DNA of 64,000 nucleotides, taken from contig JAIWNE010000076.1 of assembly GCA_025331445.1 (NCBI GenBank), positions 95,134-159,133 of the forward strand, given 5' to 3'. Origin of the DNA: Blakeslea trispora. Its lineage: Eukaryota; Mucoromycota; Mucoromycetes; Mucorales; Choanephoraceae. The notes below the pieces were generated by a model that saw only the letters and a program-made list of their open reading frames with translations, was not told the DNA's origin and made no database searches. Shown here one piece after another: positions 24,659-37,445 of the stretch; position 1 is the first letter of the stretch; every line of letters starts with the position of its first letter. The position numbers and the translations under genes were made by a program.

Positions 24659-25292
24659 AACGCACCTTTTGAGTTCAACATATCACTATCCTCACATGCA
24701 TACACACACACACACACATACACGCATCCAATCATACATCATTTAGTTTATTTTGCTTTTTTTTTTCCTTTATTGTATACCCAAAACACATTAATATACA
24801 TACACTTTTTTTTTCTTCTTTTTATTTGTATGTCTATATTTATACACCTTTTTTTTCTCTTTTTTTTTATCACATATGTATGCCTTACTTGCTTTGACAA
24901 GCGTATAGGTGGTATATAAGTATATACAAATCAAACTCTCCCCCCCCCTTACATTCGCTTTATTGTCTTTCATAAATAGACAAACTAACACATACAAAAA
25001 AACAACTGCCCATACACACACATATATACACATTTACACACTTTTCAAACATATACATATATACATACATACACGCACACGCACAGATTAATTATAGATA
25101 TGACTGTTTCTTTCTAACTTATTTCTTTGTCTTCAATTATGGTTAAATAGTCTTCTTTTTTTTAAAAAAAAAACGTAAATAACACATCCTCTTTATCATG
25201 AACTATGTTGGGTTCATGAACAACATAAATTTACTCTTTTTCGAATTTAAAAAGTTCGAGTCTTTTTTTTTTTTATCTTGAGGCAAGAAAAT
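24659..25292. other. convergent intergenic region with CA/TA microsatellites
   Basis: 3' flanks of the TEA gene (+) and the FYVE gene (-). It contains ACAC runs (~24703-24722 and ~25010-25090) and T runs. No coding sequence is supported. Confidence 0.5.
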
Positions 25293-27287
25293 TCACTTTT
25301 GTACTATAAGTTGGTAAAAACAATCGTCACATACTCTGCTCCATTTGCCTTTCAAATAAGGAGCATCAAATAAAGGTAATCGATTACCACTGTGTCTCTG
25401 ACACACAACCATCCCACATCGACGACAATGATGTCTTCGTCGAAAGAGGCTGAATTTCAATCGACAACCATGATATGGATTCTGGCTCTGAAACTGACAT
25501 TGATCCACTTGATGATCAGGTACCCAAAGAGACTTTGGCAATAAACGAAATCGTGTCTTTCTGTCTGTTCTGTTGATATGTAAAAGGTATCGATATTGGT
25601 ATAATTGAAGGTGATGTAAAGAAGGTGATACAGAACAAGACTTTTTTTTTTGGGCATATAAGTAAAAAGAAAATCATTGCTATAAACAGTAGAAATCACT
25701 TACTGTGATGGGATATGAATTAGAACTTGTCTCGAAATAAGGATGCTGGCTGGTAATGGGAGATGAAGTAGTGGTGCCTGTCCCTGCAATAATCATATCA
25801 AACCCATTCAACTTGCTTTCGAATGCATGGATCACATGCCCCGTACCAACACCTCCACCTACAAACATGCCAATTTCCCAACGCATCTTTTGAACAAGAT
25901 CAAATTTATCATCCATTTGCATCAAATCAGCGATCGGTCTTTGAAAGTTCCAGCGATCCAAAGACGAATCAACTGAATTTCTATTCGAAAGACACTCCTC
26001 CACTGCAGATACATCTTGTCGCTGCGCCTCTCGTTTCTGGTGGGTTTCTATTTTCATGTTGATATCCGCTGTCAACTCTTCTAGTGAATCAATCATCATC
26101 AGTTGTTGCTGTGCCACTTCTTGACACTCACGGATACGCTCTTCATATTGCCTTTCTCTCTGTTGAAACTGTTCATAAAGTGTTTCGTTTATAAGCATCA
26201 GCTCTCTTACACGATGCTCTGAAGTCAATATGTCTGTCGAGAGTGATTCGAGTTCTTCGGATTGGTGAATACAGCTTGTCACGAGATTTAGAAACTGCTT
26301 TTGCCATTCTAGCAAACCAGTAACATCTGAGTCCTTGTTGGATTTGATTGAAGCTGCCTCTGATAGTTCGTCTAGTCGCGAATGAATCAGGTTATTGGTC
26401 GTCAAGAACAAGGCCGACAGATTCGGACTCTTTAGTAGTCGAGTGCCCTCTAGCTCTTCATCTTCATCTCTTGAATCATCCTCTTGCTGTTCATGTGTTA
26501 CACTTATCGGAAAAGAAGATTGTGAGCGAATGCGACGATGACTTAGTTCGCTTGTGTCTACTAGACTGGATCGCCTTACAGAAGAAAGTGAAGGCAGGGT
26601 CTTGTTTGATCGAGAGGGTATCAGTGGTGAAGAATTGGTTGCTTTAGGAAAACTAGAGATCCGCTTTCTTCGTTCATCTGCTAGTAATTCGTCTTGAAAG
26701 AGCTCTTGTACATGGAACTCTTGCATTGCTCGCGTGATTCCAGTGATTTTAGCTCTGAGAATTTCGAAAGTATCTATATGCGGATCCCAATGGACCACCC
26801 CTGACGAATGATCATCTTTTTGCTGTTCAGCTTGAGAATTGCAAGCGATCTTTTTAGAGCTGTTCTGTAAGATAGAAGACCGAGACAATCTCGGGGTGAT
26901 ATATCGTCTTTGATTCAATGAGACTTCGCCCATGCTATCTCTTCGCTTTTTCTCTGCTTTCAGAGCCTTTTTCATCAAAAGGCTGTTGTTGATCAACAAA
27001 TCTTCTTCCAAGGGAGGTTCTGGTATGAAGCGTGAAGAACTAGAGGATGGCGTGGGCGGTAAATGGTTCATGTGCATATTGAAGAGTGAAGAAGAGGGTG
27101 AGAGTGTGCCAGAGTAATGATCATCCTCAGTATGTTTATAAATAAAGTCAATATCGCTTTTGATAGATAAGAATTTTTCAATAGTGTCTTTTTGATTTGA
27201 CTGTGGGTCTGTGTTGACTATAAGGTTATCACTGTTGGTGTCTTGGGTATAGAGTGATAGGTAAGCTGGTTGATCTTGTTTGGACAT
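25293..27287 (-). CDS. FYVE zinc-finger protein with coiled coil
   Basis: Minus-strand exons 25704-27287 and 25293-25640 give 643 residues. The N-terminal two thirds are Ser-rich and low in complexity. A coiled coil lies around residues 330-430 (EELESLSTDILTSEHRVREL ... LYEQFQQRERQYEERIRECQ). The C-terminal FYVE finger shows WVPD, RRRHHCRRCG, VVCQRHS and RVCDDCF. These are the residues that bind phosphatidylinositol 3-phosphate, so the protein should sit on endosomes or the vacuole. The first zinc pair looks wide (C-x10-C) and one ligand is His (CQRHS), as in Vps27-type fingers. No VHS, UIM, RUN or kinase domain is seen, so I give no gene name. Confidence 0.87.
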
Positions 27288-28842
27288 GTATGGATGAGTA
27301 AAAGAGAAAAAGGCATACTTTTCTAAATATATACAAAAAAAACTATTTATTTTTCTTTTTATAGGTTACGTGATATTAGGATACTAGTGATGATTTTTTG
27401 TACGTCCTTCATAATCATCACTTTCCCCTAAATAACGTTTAAGAAAATAATAACAATAAAAAAAAATTAGAGCCTTTTTTTTTTAAGAAAAAAAAGAAGT
27501 CAATGTTTAGTGTAACTGAGCTTATTGCGCATTATCTAATTGATACACTTTCTACTCTTGTTTGTTTTGCCTTATGTGCTTAAAACACAATCATATTATG
27601 ACAGGTTAAAGAAATGGTCATAGTTGCACATATTTGTTCAATAAAACAAAAACAAAGAGAGTTCTTTAGGCACAAGTTAAAATTCAGGAACACGTTTACT
27701 TTCTTGCCAATCGGAAGTCGATTTGATTTTACAAGTTGATTTCTGAAATAAGGTGTTAATTTTCTGCAAATACATTTTAAATGCTTTTTTTCTCTCTCTC
27801 TTTCTTTCTTTTCAGAGGGTGGGTAAATCCATGCTTACGATTAAACAAGGGCTTTTTGCTACACAAGGCCAAAGTGTTCTGTTTTACTCTAAGCTCTCTT
27901 TTTTTTTTGTCTTGTATTGCAAACAAAATAATTGCTTATCATAATTTGCTGAAACATGTCTGGCTATGGGAATACGAAACGTGGTGTGATTCTTTTTTGT
28001 TTGTATATCTTGTTCTCAAAACACTTAAGCTTCGATTTGGATTCAAAGAACTTTAAAAAAAACGTTTTGAGTGACAAGGAATTTTCTTTTTCTTACTGTG
28101 CAATAAGCTCGAAAAAAAAGCAGTAATGTTTAGATGTATCTGTAGATTCTTGGGGCTTAAATATACGGAGATTGCTTTTTTTTTACCTTCCTTTTATTAA
28201 ATAGCAGAAAAAAAAAGACTCATGCATAACTACTTGTAGATGTTGTTCGTGTTAACATTCAGAAATAAGAATTCATATTTTGTTCAAGAAGTCACTCAAA
28301 CGTCGAGTTCTATTTGAGAGATAACGCAAAAAAAAAACATACCTGCTTGTTGGCAAGATTCTCATGCAAGCAGTAGTTTTATGTTGAAGAGATCTCTTTT
28401 TTTTATGGCATATAAAAAAAAACAGAATCTGATCCTTGTTTGGTCCAAAGCAGAAACTGCACATCAAAACTGTGAATCGTTCATATTTCATCTTTCTCCT
28501 AAACTGGTTTTATGACTACTTTGCCTTTCTTTGTTTCTTTTTTTTTATGAGGTATGTAACGAAACGACGGCAAAGAAGAGAAAGAAATCTAGGCAATTCA
28601 TAATTTGCAAAATTGGTTTGTTTACCACAAGGCAGAAAATCAGCATATTCTATACTGTCAGTATCATTTTAAATACCCTTATAGCAACTGTTTGTTTCTT
28701 GAACATACAAGACAAAACTTTTTGAACTGTTAAAGCAATTTTTTTATTTTATTATATTTAATAAGAGAGTAGAATATTCATACAATATATATTAGGTAAT
28801 GAATTGTAAATAAAGAGTAAATTTCCAGAGATTAAGTTACGT
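27288..28842. other. intergenic, no gene seen
   Basis: About 1.55 kb between the FYVE start and the 3' end of the repeat-protein gene. It has T and A runs and only short ORFs without motifs (for example 27753-28056). Confidence 0.45.
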
Positions 28843-31234
28843 TTAGAAACTGGCGTAGACATTCTTGGAGAAGCTTTCATAATCCCAGTCACCGAAACCA
28901 TTGAGACCGGCGTCAATTGAAGCATCAACATTGGCTCTAGCATCTGCATTGGAAAGAAGAGGAACAGCGAGAAGAGTTCTACGGTAGAGACCAGCACCAG
29001 CGCCTACATTAGCACCAAAACCGGCACCAAGGCCAGCATGACCGCCGACACCAGCACCAACACCAGCGCCGACACCAGCACCAACACCAGCATGACCGCC
29101 GACACCAGCGCCTACATTAGCACCAGCACCAAGACCAGCACCAGCACCAATATGAGCACCAGCACCAAGACCGGCACCAGCTCCTACACCGGCACCAGCA
29201 CCAACACCGGCATGACCGCCAACACCAGCGCCTACACCGGCACCAAGACCAGCACCAGCACCAATATGAGCACCAGCACCAGCACCAACACCAGCATGAC
29301 CGCCGACACCAGCGCCTACACCGGCACCAAGACCAGCACCAGCACCAATATGAGCACCAGCACCAACACCAGCATGACCGCCGACACCAGCGCCTACACC
29401 AGCACCAGCACCAACACCGGCACCAACACCAGCACCAGCACCAATATGAGCACCAGCACCAACACCAGCATGACCGCCGACACCAGCGCCTACACCAGCT
29501 CCAACGCCAGCACCAACGCCAGCACCAACATGACCGTGGCCGCCAACACCAGCACCGACACCAGCGCCTACACCAGCTCCAACGCCAGCGCCAACATGAC
29601 CATGACCGCCAACACCAGCACCAGCGCCTACACCAGCGCCTACACCGGCACCAACGCCAGCACCAACATGACCGTGGCCGCCTACACCAGCACCAGCACC
29701 GACACCAGCGCCTACACCAGCTCCAACGCCAGCACCAACATGACCGTGGCCGCCAACACCAGCACCGACACCAGCGCCTACACCAGCTCCAACGCCAGCG
29801 CCAACATGACCATGACCGCCAACACCAGCACCAGCGCCTACACCAGCGCCTACACCGGCACCAAGACCAGCACCAGCACCAATATGAGCACCAGCACCAA
29901 CACCAGCATGACCGCCGACACCAGCGCCTACACCAGCACCAGCACCAACACCGGCACCAACACCAGCACCAGCACCAATATGAGCACCAGCACCAACACC
30001 AGCATGACCGCCGACACCAGCGCCTACACCAGCTCCAACGCCAGCACCAACGCCAGCACCAACATGACCGTGGCCGCCTACACCAGCACCAACGCCAGCA
30101 CCAACATGACCGTGGCCGCCAACACCAGCACCGACACCAGCGCCTACACCAGCTCCAACGCCAGCGCCAACATGACCGTGGCCGCCAACACCAGCACCGA
30201 CACCAGCGCCTACACCAGCATGACCGCCAACACCAGCACCGACATGAGCACCGGCATGACCGTGGCCGTTACCCTTTACACCAGCACCAACATGAGCACC
30301 GGCATGACCGTGGCCGCCTACACCAGCACCAACATGAGCACCAGCACCGACACCAGCATGACCTCCGACACCAGCACCGACATGAGCACCGGCATGACCG
30401 TGGCCGTTACCCTTTACACCAGCACCAACATGAGCACCGGCATGACCGTGGCCGTTACCCTTTACACCAGCACCAACATGAGCACCAGCATGACCGTGGC
30501 CGCCGACACCAGCACCGACATGAGCACCAGCATGACCGTGGCCGCCAACACCAGCACCAACATGACCGTGGCCGCCTACACCAGCACCAACATGAGCACC
30601 AGCACCGACACCAGCATGACCGCCGACACCAGCGCCTACACCAGCTCCAACGCCAGCTCCAACATGACCGTGGCCGCCTACACCAGCACCAACATGAGCA
30701 CCAGCACCGACACCAGCATGACCTCCGACACCAGCACCGACATGAGCACCGGCACGACCGTGGCCGTTACCCTTTACACCAGCACCAACATGAGCACCAG
30801 CATGACCGTGGCCGTTACCCTTTACACCAGTACTACCATGGTTGTTACCGGAATGGGAGCCAGAGGAGTGACCTTTACCAGTGTGAGAGGAATGACCCTT
30901 ATCAGTGTGAGAGCCAGAAGAGTGACCCTTACCAGTGTGAGAGCTGGAAGAGTGACCCTTACCAGTGTGAGAGCTGGAAGAGTGAGAGCTGGAAGAGTGA
31001 GAGCTGGAAGAGTGAGAGCTGGAAGAGTGAGAGCTGGAGGAGTGAGAGCTGGAAGAGTGAGAACCAGAGCTGGAAGAGTGAGAACCAGAGCTGGAAGAGT
31101 GAGAACTGGAGGAGTGAGAGCTAGAGCCAGAGGAGTGACCCTTACCGGTGTGAGAAACAGAGGAGTGACCCTTACCAGAGCCAGAGCCAGAAGAGTGACT
31201 CTTACCGGTGTGAGAGACAGAGGAATGACCCTTA

Positions 31235-31301
<67 letters not shown>

Positions 31302-32545
31302 CAGAAGAGTGACCCTTATCAGTGTGAGAGACAGAGGAATGACCCTTACCAGAGCCAGAGCCAGAGCCAGAAGAGTGGCCCTTACCGGTGTGAGAGCTGG
31401 AAGAGTGGCCCTTACCAGTGTGAGAGCCAGAAGAGTGACCCTTACCGGTGTGAGAGCCAGAAGAGTGACCCTTACCGGTGTGAGAGCCAGAAGAGTGACC
31501 CTTACCGGTGTGAGAGCTGGAAGAGTGAGAGCTGGAAGAGTGAGAGCTGGAAGAGTGAGAGCTGGAGGAGTGAGAGCTGGAAGAGTGAGAGCTGGAGGAG
31601 TGAGAGCTGGAGCCAGAAGAGTGACCCTTACCAGTGTGAGAAACAGAGGAGTGAGAACTAGAAGTGTTTTCATGCTTGTTTGATTGACTCTTATCACAAT
31701 CCTTCTTCTTGGCATGATGAGCTACACCCTTTACACCTTGTTGATGCTTATCAGAAACATGACCATGTCCAGTCTTACCAGCAGGACCTGAACCACCGAC
31801 AGTTGTGCCGATATGGCCTATGCCACCAATGTTGACATCAATAGAGGCAGTTGAGTGGTGCTTGCCCTCTTCAGCATGAACCTTGCTCTTGATTTTCTTG
31901 AGAGTACAGTTAGCGGACTTTTTAGCTTTGGTGTGCAATGAAGAACCGATCTTGGGTAACTCGTGATGAATCAAGGTTTTGGCTTCAGAATGAATTTCAG
32001 CTAAAATGGCTTGGAGTTGGCTATCGTTCAAGGTCTTGCCACTGCACTTTTTGCGAAGACTGGCTTCGAGCTTAGAATAAATTCGAGAGTTGATTTGAGT
32101 GTTTAAGCTGGCACCGAATGATGATTTCAAGTTTGCGATGGCAGCAGCTTCAATTGATTTCAAACTAGCCAAGTTCAAATCAACTGAACCTCCAAAGATA
32201 GAATGGAAATCAAGAGAACCAATAATACCTTGAGAGAACTAGTTTGGAATAAGATCCATTAGTATCTATAAATATATACATTGTTTTTGAACTTACTGTT
32301 ACAGAGACGGGTGTGAAAATACGAGCATCAAGATCAGTTCTTAGTGAGCCCATAATCTTTCCAATAAGAGAATCGTTTGCTTCACAAGGACAGGTAAATG
32401 TACGTTTTTCCAAGAGAGGTGTGTTGAGGATTGGCTGTTCAATGTTTACAGATGCAATGCTATTGTCTCTACTGATAGGAGATGCAGAAACAGTGGAGGC
32501 ACATGCAGCAGCCAATACAATTAAAGAAGCAACAGAAATTCTCAT
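28843..32545 (-). CDS. giant secreted Gly/Ala/Ser/His-rich repeat protein
   Basis: Two minus-strand exons, 32297-32545 and 28843-32238, keep the frame and encode 1214 residues. Residues 1-21 are a clear signal peptide ([21 protein letters not shown]). A Lys-Arg pair at 47-48 (LLEKR then TFTCPC) looks like a Kex2 propeptide site. A ~200-residue unique domain follows, with few cysteines. The Ser/His region (about 30,840-31,660) is built from SSSSH and HTGKGHSSG units with a (GS)n block. The Gly/Ala/Val region (about 28,990-30,840) is built from [21 protein letters not shown] units. The last ~45 residues are unique, with YRR and WDYESF. The repeats are GC-rich in an AT-rich genome. It may be a silk- or elastin-like wall or matrix protein, or a His-rich metal binder; neither is proven. 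Confidence 0.87.
28985..31660. repeat. coding tandem repeats, two domains
   Basis: Nested short repeats within the secreted protein gene. On the plus strand 28985-30840 is a CCAGCACC/GACACCAGC-type array with higher-order blocks of ~50-120 bp. The segment 30840-31660 is built of AGAGCTGGAAGAGTG and TGACCCTTACCGGTGTGAG units plus an AGAGCC run (about 31225-31300). Codons of Ala, Gly, Val and Ser keep other frames open, giving long spurious ORFs on the opposite strand. Confidence 0.9.
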
Positions 32546-35500
32546 TATGATGTTTGTATTATAAATATAAATGAATGGGGATGGGTTAGTAAAAAGATAC
32601 TAAGAAAGAAAGAATAGGAAGTAATGAGTGATGAAGAAAAGAAAAGATGAAAAAAGTAGTGTTGAAACTAAAGACTATTTATATGAGATTCGAGTTGTCT
32701 ATACTGTCAGACCTTTGAATAAGGCCTATTCTTATTTTCGACTGCAAGAGGATATATACACATTTAAAGTTATATTACTTTTTCAGTGTAACAAAGGTTT
32801 ACTATTCTGTGCCAAAAGATTTACATCGAGGCACAAACATGCTGTCCTACATTAAAATCAAATCTAAACATATTGTACTAAAATGGAACTTTTTTTTTTA
32901 TTATATTCACTACATTCGTTTATTATAAACACTTGTTCTCGAATGGCAAATAACAAGGCTTTGACTCTTGTTGACCTGGTTAGCTGCAATAACATTTTAT
33001 TCATCTCTTGAAAGCATGCTTCTCAGTCTAAACTCTTTAAACCGCCGCCAATAAAAAAAAAGCAAACAGCCCAAGAGAGAATTATTTTTAAACCACTGCA
33101 ATTAATAAAATTAATCCTTCCTTACAAATGACTACAAATAGTACAATGTAACAAACATTGCTTTATGTATATCTATTGAGTTCTATACATTCAACCCTTT
33201 TTTTTTATATGTAGATAATGATACAACTATTTATATACAAGTGAAATATCAAAGAACAGTAAGTTATATACCTTGAAAATACAATAACCAAATTGAAACT
33301 TTAAGCCCGTGTATCAATTTCCATATAAAAGCAGAAGGTCGGTATTGGCTAAGAAGCAGACAAGATTTTTAAGTTGCAAGTTACAAATTTAATATATATA
33401 AAAAAATATATTACAATTTTTCTTTTTTTAATCTAAGCTGTAAAATACCGTCTATTTTGAATGACAATGGTTACTGAAAAAAGAGAAATGATACTGTTGC
33501 TGAGTTTGTACTTTGTTAAACTTGTTTTTGTCTCCTTTGTATAAAAAAAAAAACTGGCTTACTGTCACACAACATACAACATTATTGTGCAGGCTAAACT
33601 TAAGCATGATCTCTTTTTAAAAAAAAAGATGTTCTTGAGATTGTGAACCGATTCAATGAAAATTCATGCCGAATCATATTTTTCAGAAAGACTGTAAACA
33701 ATCTTGATCAAGTTGAAAGCATCACTCTTCTCCATCTATAGACTGTATCAGTCAGCCCTAATACAAGAATTCTCCTTGATCACTTTAATAATTATAAACA
33801 GGAAATTTCATACTATCAGTTTTATTATGTGCTACTTGCTGTTTACAACAGACAGGAGTCAATCTTCAATTGTTGTGTTCAAGGGCAACTAAAATAAACA
33901 GCTTATAATAATTAACATTGATGTATTTGATGCATTTGATAAGCATGTATGGAATGTCTTAAAATAACTGATTTTCCAAATTGGAATCAAGTATAAAAAA
34001 ACAAAGCAATAAATGGCTCTATATTGAAAATCCATTTTTTTAAGAGTTTTTTTTTTATTATTATTATCAATGCATGGCAATCAAGATAAAATATCTTTAT
34101 TTGCGCCCATTCAATTATTAAGCCCAAATGAATTACTAAACACAATCTAAATCTTAACATGCCTTATGGATTTCAAGCAAGCAACCAGCTGTTGTCTCGA
34201 AATATCCTTCCTATGCACTGACTATGTGTAACGTTATCGTGTTCTAAATTTAAGTCAACATATGTTTGAAACTATCTCTTAATAGAGAATTCCTTTTTTT
34301 TTTTACTCAGATAATCATCTTTTTTAAACAGCCAAAGTTATATCGGATACTGATAAAAAGGCCAAAGAAACTAGTTGGAGATTCAAGAGACATTGTTCTG
34401 TTTTTTTTGTGAATATGTTTAAAGATAAACTAGCACAAGTTATTTATTCATGTAAAATGATGATACAGTAACTTTTTCTTCATAAAAATGACCTGATTCA
34501 AGTTCCGTTCTACATATTGTTCCAAGTATTTCTTTTATGTATAGGCATATGCACTAAACGGGAACAAGCCCTTTTTTTTTATAGGAATCAAAGAAGAATC
34601 CTTGCATGGCTGAGACTAATATTTGTTTACAAGTCTTACTAATTGTATTCCCTTTTTCTTAATTGAATCAGTAACTACCAATGTATACTTTGCTTTGAAA
34701 ATGTTAGGATCAACCTGAGGACTATCCATTTCTTTTGCCCTCTTTCTCCCTGTGTTTGTTAAATAGATCTATACTCGTCTGTTTAGAGAGATGAAGCATC
34801 AATCTACATGCTTGCCACTGAAACCAAGACTGGATCACATAACAAGCTAGATCATTTCTTATTTTCTCTCTTTTTTTTTCATTTTTTGACAATTATCCTT
34901 AATGATTATATTGCCAATAATACAAAGAAGCTGTATATATCAGCTGAATAAGAGAACCTACTTTACTCTAGTAATGTATGCACATAAAAGACACTGACTG
35001 TGCTAATAAACACACATCCAACGATTATCATTACTGAACAAAGCATACCCAAGTTGAGTTAATATGCTTACTTGTGAATTAGTGTTGTAGCACCAAAGCT
35101 TTCAATTAGATTTGCCAACATGTAACAATCCATAACATACCTTTTACTCTTGTTTTTATTTTCTCTTCTTTAGCAATGCAGGAGAAATTCTGTAATACTT
35201 GACCTCTTCTCATCTTATTGTTGATAATCATGCAATATTTGAAACTGAAAACCAAGACTTAAAAAAAAAAAAGAAACTCTCCTAACAAGTGCTACTTTTA
35301 AGCAACAATCATTTATCAAACATTCGCTATAGTTTAAGAAAAAAAAAAGAGTTATTCATTGTTGAAGCATATACTAGAGACAAGCTAAAATCCAGTAGAG
35401 TCAATTTCACATATCCAAATGGCTTAAGTTTCTCTCTTTTAGAGGGTTTTATTTTTTTAAATCATGAGTAAGCTTACCTTCACAATAATCTAGAGTGAAA

Positions 35501-36009
35501 GATATACCAGCATAACATTCTATTTTTCAACTTTTTTTCTTTGCACTAAATCAACATGAATGTAGGCTTACTCAACCTATTGAAAATGAACCAAAAAAAA
35601 AGGGAGGGGTAAAAAGTCACTGGTTATCCGTTCTTTCATTCAATTGGTGAATGATATGGATGATTGTACTGTTAAAAAGAAAGAGTATGTGTCCGTATGG
35701 TCTAATACAATGAAAGGTTTGAATCAAGAACATAAACATCAATACCACTCATCTAAGCCATTACGTCTCAAGATATCATATCCATTTTACTGCTCCTAGT
35801 TTCTCTTATAAACAAAATACCAAGGAAAATAAATGATTGAAATGCTTAATCACTACGTAAGACTATAAGCAATTTTGATATCTATAAAGCCCTTACTCCT
35901 TTCTTATTGTGATTCCTCGCATCTGATTGGTTAGACAAGTGCTATCATTACAAAATCATTTAATGCAGACAAGATTTTTATTTTATTTTATTTTTGCATG
36001 AAAAAGTGG
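32546..36009. other. 3.5-kb gene-poor AT-rich region
   Basis: No protein family motif, tRNA, or spliced reading frame could be found on either strand. It has many A/T runs and short ORFs of 60-80 residues. The left edge is the promoter of the repeat-protein gene and the right edge is the promoter of the FHA-RING gene. It could hide a decayed element or non-coding RNA; I see no positive evidence. Confidence 0.45.
32675..32683 (-). promoter_or_regulatory. candidate TATA box of the repeat-protein gene
   Basis: The minus strand reads TATAAATAG, a strong TATA match, about 130 nt upstream of the ATG at 32545. This leaves room for a ~100-nt 5' UTR. Confidence 0.45.
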
Positions 36010-36016
36010 TATAAAA
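36010..36016 (+). promoter_or_regulatory. candidate TATA box of the FHA-RING gene
   Basis: TATAAAA lies 112 nt before ATG 36128 and is followed by a pyrimidine-rich tract. It makes the ATG at 36020, only ten bases downstream, an unlikely start. Confidence 0.5.
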
Positions 36017-36127
36017 TAATTGAAAGTGCCAAATCATTTTTTCTTTTTCTTTTCTCTTTTTTTTTCCCCTTCCTCTCTAGCTACTTTTTTAACAAACAAC
36101 CAAAAAGAAACCCCCTTCCCTCATTTC

Positions 36128-37445
36128 ATGGCTGATTTTATCTGTTTGACTATGGCATCTCAATACACAGAAGATTCAGTTGAAGATCAAGGAGCTACTC
36201 ATCATAGCTTGATTGGAAATACGCTTAGGAGATCCTTGGGAAATTCCACATTATTCGGTAGACGACTGTCTAGATCAAGCCCTCCAGGGCCAACCATGCC
36301 AAGGCCAGCAAGTGATATCTGTGTGGCAGGAACCAAGAAGACTCGTATTCGAATTGTTCCCAGCATAGAGAATCCTAGCAGAAGTTTGATTTTCAATATT
36401 ATAGAGCGTGACTTGGAAACAGGTCGTACCATCAAAATAGGAAGATTTACAGATAGGTCATCTATTCAGAATCATATATCCTTCAAGAGTAAAGTAGTAT
36501 CACGATCTCACTGTGAAATTTGGCAAAGTCATCATGGAAAGGTAAAAAAAAATATCTTGCGTAAGGGAATTTTACGCAAGGGATGGTGTGGTCATGTGAT
36601 TCTTTTTTGTGGGATGCATATTTAACCTCATTTTTAATCTATAGGTTTTCTTAAAAGACACAAAATCCTCATCTGGTACATTTGTCAATCATGTTCGTCT
36701 CAGTCCAGCCAATACAGAGAGCAGACCAGTGGAAATTCGTGATGGAGATTTAGTGCAACTGGGAGTAGACTATCAGGGCGGATATGAAGAAGTCTATAGG
36801 GCTGTAAAGATGCGGTTTGAAGTGAATCGATCAAAGCAGGAGAGACCATTATCCTACAGTGTATCAGCCTTCAATAACCTTCGAAACCTGACCAACCCAC
36901 AGGTCTGTCAACAAGAATCTCATGTGATACTGAATGGGTGTGATGATGGCCAGGTCACTGAAGTGGAAGAATGTTGTATTTGTCTCTATGCCCTTGCTCC
37001 ATTTCAAGCATTATTTGTCGCTCCATGTGCACATTCATATCATTTTAAATGCATCAGGCCATTGTTTGAAAGTTATCCAGGATTTCAATGTCCTATCTGC
37101 CGTACATACTCTGATTTAGATGCCAGTGTTGCAGTGGAAGCAGGAGAGGTGGTTCAGAAGTTTGGACTCAAGAAGTCTTCTACTTCCACCACACTCTTTT
37201 TTAAACAACCTGTGGATAAGAAACGCCAAAGCCTTAGAGCACTTGATGAAAACAATCATCAGAGTGATAGTAGTACACCTGGAACGATTTCAACCTCTCT
37301 TGTGTTACCCAACGACCATGCCATCAGCAGTTCACCCACAACACCAGTTGCTGAGCCGAACTTATCAGCAACTCTAGTGGCCTGTTCAACAAGTTTATCA
37401 GGCATTGTTCCTTCTCCACTTATTGTTGAACAAGAAGGTCAATAA
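36128..37445 (+). CDS. FHA-RING E3 ubiquitin ligase (Dma1/Dma2/CHFR-like)
   Basis: Exons 36128-36541 and 36645-37445 give 404 residues (396 if ATG 36152 is used). The FHA domain has [18 protein letters not shown] and, across the intron, [13 protein letters not shown] plus RDGDLVQLG, which are the phosphothreonine-binding loops. The RING domain is [39 protein letters not shown], with the histidine arrangement typical of Dma/CHFR. The tail is Ser/Thr/Pro-rich and disordered. Yeast Dma proteins ubiquitinate targets to delay septation and mitotic exit and to position the spindle. The start was chosen downstream of the TATA box at 36010. The single intron holds a hairpin (36556-36580). Confidence 0.9.
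36556..36580. repeat. 9-bp hairpin inside the intron of the FHA-RING gene
   Basis: CTTGCGTAA (36556-36564) pairs with TTACGCAAG (36572-36580) around a 7-nt loop, close to the intron 5' end. Confidence 0.6.

Noticed and set aside
24703..25090. Possible CRISPR-like or satellite array
   Set aside because: Only CA/TA microsatellite runs; no spacer-repeat structure, and the genome is eukaryotic.
29038..31683. 881-residue plus-strand ORF of Thr/Ser/Asn then Arg/Val repeats
   Set aside because: It is the antisense of the secreted repeat protein; repeats free of stop codons keep it open. The minus strand has the signal peptide, intron and unique ends.
30822..31715. 297-residue minus-strand Leu/Ala/Pro/Thr ORF
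   Set aside because: An alternative frame of the same repeats, with no start context or unique domain.
36020..36127. Upstream ATG and Phe-rich leader for the FHA-RING gene
   Set aside because: It lies four bases after the TATA box and translates a pyrimidine tract, so it is unlikely to be transcribed as coding.
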